From: an uncultured Bacteroidota bacterium
Lineage (GTDB): Bacteria > Bacteroidota > Bacteroidia > Bacteroidales > UBA12481
Length of the DNA: 7,026 bases
NCBI GenBank assembly: GCA_903832165.1
Contig: CAILAQ010000865.1
Coordinates: forward strand, 1 to 7,026
Reading direction: 5' to 3'
A program made the translations under genes and the position numbers. Within the stretch, counting starts at the first letter, position 1. Each line of letters begins with the position of its first letter. Shown here in pieces: positions 5,801 to 7,026 of this stretch. The notes beneath the pieces were generated by a model, which worked only from the letters and a program-made list of their open reading frames with translations, made no database searches and was not told the DNA's origin.

Positions 5801-7026
5801 TCCCATTAACCAAAGCGATACCATTCGAAACAGATGCAGCATATCCTGATTGCAAAAGAGCATTTATATCAGTTCCCAGATTTGTTCCAGGAAAACTATA
5901 GTTGTATGTAATCGACTTACCATCAATAGCTTCCCCATAGATCCGAGTCATATCGTTCGGGGTAATGACCAATGGCATCTTTGTGATCTTGAGCAGACCC
6001 TTGCCTTCCACGGGAGTAAATACGAATTCCGGAGCTGTTCCGATAGAATCCGCAATCAGGTTATAATTATATAGCTCCCTGAAGGAAATATCTGGCAAGT
6101 TCGGAATATAGGCCTTAATGGTATAATTGCCTACATTACTCAAACTGGTGGCATCAGTTGCAAATAATAAGCCATTTAATCCTAAATCACTCATAGTCAA
6201 TCCAGATCCTGAAAGTGGCAGTCCGTTTACTAAAACCGAAACTGAAAATACCGGGATATTTTCCCCGAATTTCATGGTTTCATTATTTGGATAAACAGTA
6301 ATATTTTTCTTGGGAATATCATAAAACGAAATGGAGTTGGAGATACCTCCATCCAAACCGCTCACCGTTTTCGGTATCGTTGAAACCTGGATCGGCGGGT
6401 TTCCGGAAAAAGCAGGTATTGGTGCGGAAAGCTGTGAAGTATTAATGTAAGTTGTAGGCAACGGGCTACCCCTGAAAAGAACTTTTGTGTCAGTGGAGAA
6501 ATAATTACCCTGCACCACCAGGTTAAATGGTGCAGCACCTGCCGTTACTCCGGCCGGAACAGTCAGGCTCACCAGACTCGGAGAAGGGGCAGCGAAACCT
6601 GAAAGAGCCGCATCAGCTTTGACAAAACCGAAACCGGTATTGTAATCAAAACCAGGTGCATCCATATCAATAGCGGTTGATTGCAGGATATGCCGGATAT
6701 TTCCAGGTGTTACCGTGGTTTCGAGCATGTATTTTTTTCGCGCTTCGATCAGGAGAGCCGCCACACCTGCAGCATGCGGCGCAGAAGCCGAGGTACCGAA
6801 GAAATTTGGAAAAGCATCACCATCAATATTCTGACCACCCATGTCAACAGTGGTATTTACTCCGTTCGGAGCAGCAAAATCAGGCTTTTGCCTTAATGAA
6901 ACCTCACCGGTTATTCGCGTTCCCCCTGTGGAGGAAAAGCTTGCAATCGTTGGAACAGCCAAACCAAAGGCCGGCGTGTTGGAATACAATACAGCTCCAA
7001 CCGACATAGCACCATTGGCATTCGCC
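2808..7026 (-). CDS. T9SS-secreted subtilisin-like protease with NGI(P/A)LV repeats and MBG/YDG domains (5' partial)
   Basis: The frame runs open off the window edge, so the N-terminus, catalytic Asp and His are outside. Residues are numbered from the internal Met at 7007. Residues 1-137 are the C-terminal part of an S8 subtilase domain: GAMSVGAV, FSSTGG, KPDFAAPNGVNT, and GTSASAPHAAGVAAL with catalytic Ser S73. Residues about 141-229 resemble an IPT/TIG domain and about 235-342 an MBG-like domain. A further MBG domain begins near 343 (PNDMTRIYGEA) and seems to finish at about 731-794 (NFEVTYGLGHLTILKA). Between these lies the hexapeptide region at 395-729. Then follow an Ig-like domain (795-874), MBG (880-952), YDG (954-1040, KVYDGNSTA), MBG (1041-1118), MBG_2-like (1119-1198), a linker with C1213, C1288 and C1305, and a T9SS type A domain (1322-1399). 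It is likely exported by T9SS and held at or released from the cell surface. Substrate and repeat role are unknown. Confidence 0.92.
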   Translation of the reverse strand, partial: ANANGAMSVGAVLYSNTPAFGLAVPTIASFSSTGGTRITGEVSLRQKPDFAAPNGVNTTVDMGGQNIDGDAFPNFFGTSASAPHAAGVAALLIEARKKYMLETTVTPGNIRHILQSTAIDMDAPGFDYNTGFGFVKADAALSGFAAPSPSLVSLTVPAGVTAGAAPFNLVVQGNYFSTDTKVLFRGSPLPTTYINTSQLSAPIPAFSGNPPIQVSTIPKTVSGLDGGISNSISFYDIPKKNITVYPNNETMKFGENIPVFSVSVLVNGLPLSGSGLTMSDLGLNGLLFATDATSLSNVGNYTIKAYIPNLPDISFRELYNYNLIADSIGTAPEFVFTPVEGKGLLKITKMPLVITPNDMTRIYGEAIDGKSITYNYSFPGTNLGTDINALLQSGYAASVSNGIALVNGIPLVNGIPLVNGIPLVNGIPLVNGIALVNGIEVRVDTTGVYVNGNKVENGIPLVNGIPLVNGIPLVNAPYITNGIALVNGVQITVQNGLMTQVGDVLLADGIPLVNGIPLVNGIALVNGIQVEVNATGTFIDGAKIENGIALVNGIPLVNGIPLVNSASIVNGIALVNNLPYNVENGIPLVNAPMAPVVNGIPMVNGIPPVNGSPVLNGIALVNSGGLDYVDLTNMNMMATNGIPLVNGIALVNSTGANIEAASLVDAANRMNSGDITANNGIALVNGIPLVNGIALVNGIALVNGIALVNGIPLINGIPLVNGIALVNGIPLVNGITQTSNSHSVILFDQAGLANGGGQSEFGPINMITGNTAGQHWIIPGGFFSENFEVTYGLGHLTILKADQSVQFAALPIKTYGDPDFNLTATATSALDVWFKSSNPSIAKINGHSLKVTGAGTANITAYQPGDANFNAALSVGQTFNVSSAARLITIGAKSKVYGTADPVLTYTVDVPLFNSNSFTGSLARVTGENAGTYLIGAGTLSAGANYQLTFVPASLTITPLPITGVFTAANKVYDGNSTATIISRTLIGVLSADIGNVTLTGGLAQFADANSGTGKVVTSSGTSLSGIAAINYNLTGVAATAANITPRAVTVTATSGKSKVYRSSDPSSFPYSYTPVLLGSDAFTGALIRTAGENAGIYPINQGTLTAGNNYAITFVSAGFTITQATLTLTAKDQVISFGEVPVYTYSWSGFLSGESQVSVFGSTLPVFNLDKPLIQAGVYSIIPFIANPINYSMLFVNGTLYVNPSGAGAKKIRTALDCVTPLTGSPWAYEARFSYINDNATMVYVKDGLENFLTSAGSYDGTLPPQLFNPGAGIFFVKFDGKKLTWTLVTNDCGHKSSVASLASSTSKKCTKDGIITNPADGTSDQVVKVYPNPVLNNVIVTISQEPRKGDVIVYDVLGRTAEVTMNWRGDMGLEIEMTGKPAGIYFIQVASDGILQRFKILKQ
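2811..3044 (-). other. T9SS type A C-terminal sorting domain
   Basis: Residues 1322-1399, the last 78 of the protease, show the Por secretion signature: VYPNPVLNNV near the start, a central VIVYDVLGR strand, then the GIYFIQV motif and the basic end RFKILKQ. The domain directs outer-membrane translocation by the type IX system and is normally removed on arrival. Its presence supports assignment to the Bacteroidota. Confidence 0.9.
2814..2817 (-). promoter_or_regulatory. Weak ribosome-binding site for the adenylate cyclase
   Basis: GAAG lies seven bases before the GTG start at 2806, inside the last codons of the protease gene. The protease stop TAA ends at 2808, so terminating ribosomes arrive directly at the start. 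An ATG at 2808-2806 overlaps this site but is followed at once by TGA and cannot be used. Confidence 0.35.
3414..4625 (-). other. Array of Ig-like, MBG, YDG and MBG domains within the protease
   Basis: Residues 795-1198 form a run of beta-sandwich domains of the kind common in Bacteroidota surface proteins. The order is Ig-like (KTYGDPDFNLTATAT, SSNPSIAKI, GAGTANITA), MBG (KSKVYGTADPVLTY, ending ASLTITP), YDG (KVYDGNSTATI, ending NYNLTG), MBG (KSKVYRSSDP, ending AGFTITQ), and an MBG_2-like unit (ATLTLTAKDQVISFGE, ending VNGTLYVNP). The second MBG has Arg where the motif usually has Gly (YRSSDP, not YGxxDP). These domains probably act as a stalk or spacer between the protease/repeat part and the sorting domain. 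Confidence 0.75.
5301..5450 (-). repeat. Higher-order 50-residue repeat, copy B
   Basis: Residues 520-569 comprise a 20-residue insert (starting NGIQVEVNATG, ending AKIE), then NGIALV, two NGIPLV, the odd hexad NSASIV and NGIALV. It matches copy A unit for unit at an offset of 89 residues. A looser, 21-residue relative of the insert (starting NGVQITVQNG) sits between the two copies at residues 481-501. Confidence 0.8.
5568..5717 (-). repeat. Higher-order 50-residue repeat, copy A
   Basis: Residues 431-480 comprise a 20-residue insert (starting NGIEVRVDTTG, ending NKVE), three NGIPLV hexads, one odd hexad (NAPYIT) and one NGIALV. Copy B at 5301-5450 has the same layout and exactly the same length, with about 35 of 50 residues identical by my count. 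The insert has a beta-hairpin look: alternating V/I, then T-G and G-x-K turns. Confidence 0.8.

Larger units (their letters stand above)
4821..5825 (-). repeat. Coding tandem hexapeptide repeat region, NGI(P/A)LV (18-bp period)
   Basis: Residues 395-729 of the protease contain 28 exact NGIPLV or NGIALV hexads plus close variants (DGIPLV, NGIPMV, NGIPPV, NGSPVL, NGIPLI). The longest uninterrupted runs are six hexads at the start (395-430) and nine at the end (673-726). Between them the runs are broken by insertions of 6, 8, 18, 20, 21 and 27 residues. Codons vary freely: the last run alone uses all four Gly codons, all four Val codons and four Leu codons, so the DNA copies differ while the peptide stays constant. 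Asn-Gly is a favoured tight-turn pair and I-P/A-L-V can form a short strand, so a beta-solenoid of strand-turn units is plausible, but this is inference. I do not recognise a named repeat family with this consensus. Confidence 0.95.

Noticed and set aside
4821..5825. CRISPR-like array of short repeats
   Set aside because: The units are contiguous 18-bp codon repeats with synonymous differences. There are no identical direct repeats separated by unique spacers, and no cas genes.
7005..7007. Met at 7007 as the true start of the protease
   Set aside because: The frame continues upstream to the window edge with subtilase-like sequence (ANANGAMSVGAV), and the Asp and His parts of the catalytic triad must lie further upstream.

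Overview
The window is a tightly packed stretch from a member of the Bacteroidota. The placement rests on a C-terminal type IX secretion (T9SS, Por type A) sorting domain, arrays of MBG and YDG domains, and weak Shine-Dalgarno signals. All four genes lie on the minus strand and read from high to low coordinates. No long non-coding gap, RNA gene, CRISPR array, insertion sequence, promoter or terminator is visible. The upstream end of the transcript and the end of the last gene lie outside the window.

In transcription order, the first gene (7026 to 2808) is a very large secreted protein cut at its 5' end by the window edge. It has the C-terminal half of a subtilisin-like (S8) protease domain with the catalytic Ser, then an IPT/TIG-like domain and MBG-type domains. 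A region of about 333 residues built from the hexapeptide NGI(P/A)LV follows. After that come an Ig-like domain, MBG and YDG domains, a linker with three cysteines, and a T9SS sorting domain. The hexapeptide region appears to sit inside an MBG domain and is the most unusual thing here.

One base after its stop codon, a GTG codon opens a membrane-bound class III adenylate cyclase (2806 to 803). It has a signal peptide, about eight TPR units predicted to be outside the cytoplasm, one membrane helix, and a complete cytoplasmic catalytic domain with the Lys/Asp pair that selects ATP. Four bases later comes a stand-alone cyclic-nucleotide-binding protein (798 to 388). An ATGA overlap then leads into an HD-domain phosphohydrolase (391 to beyond base 1).

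The last three genes look like a make-sense-break cyclic AMP module: a cyclase, a cNMP-binding protein and a candidate HD-type phosphodiesterase. Their spacing suggests that they are co-transcribed and translationally coupled with the surface protease gene. The functional link between protease and cAMP module is inferred from gene order only.
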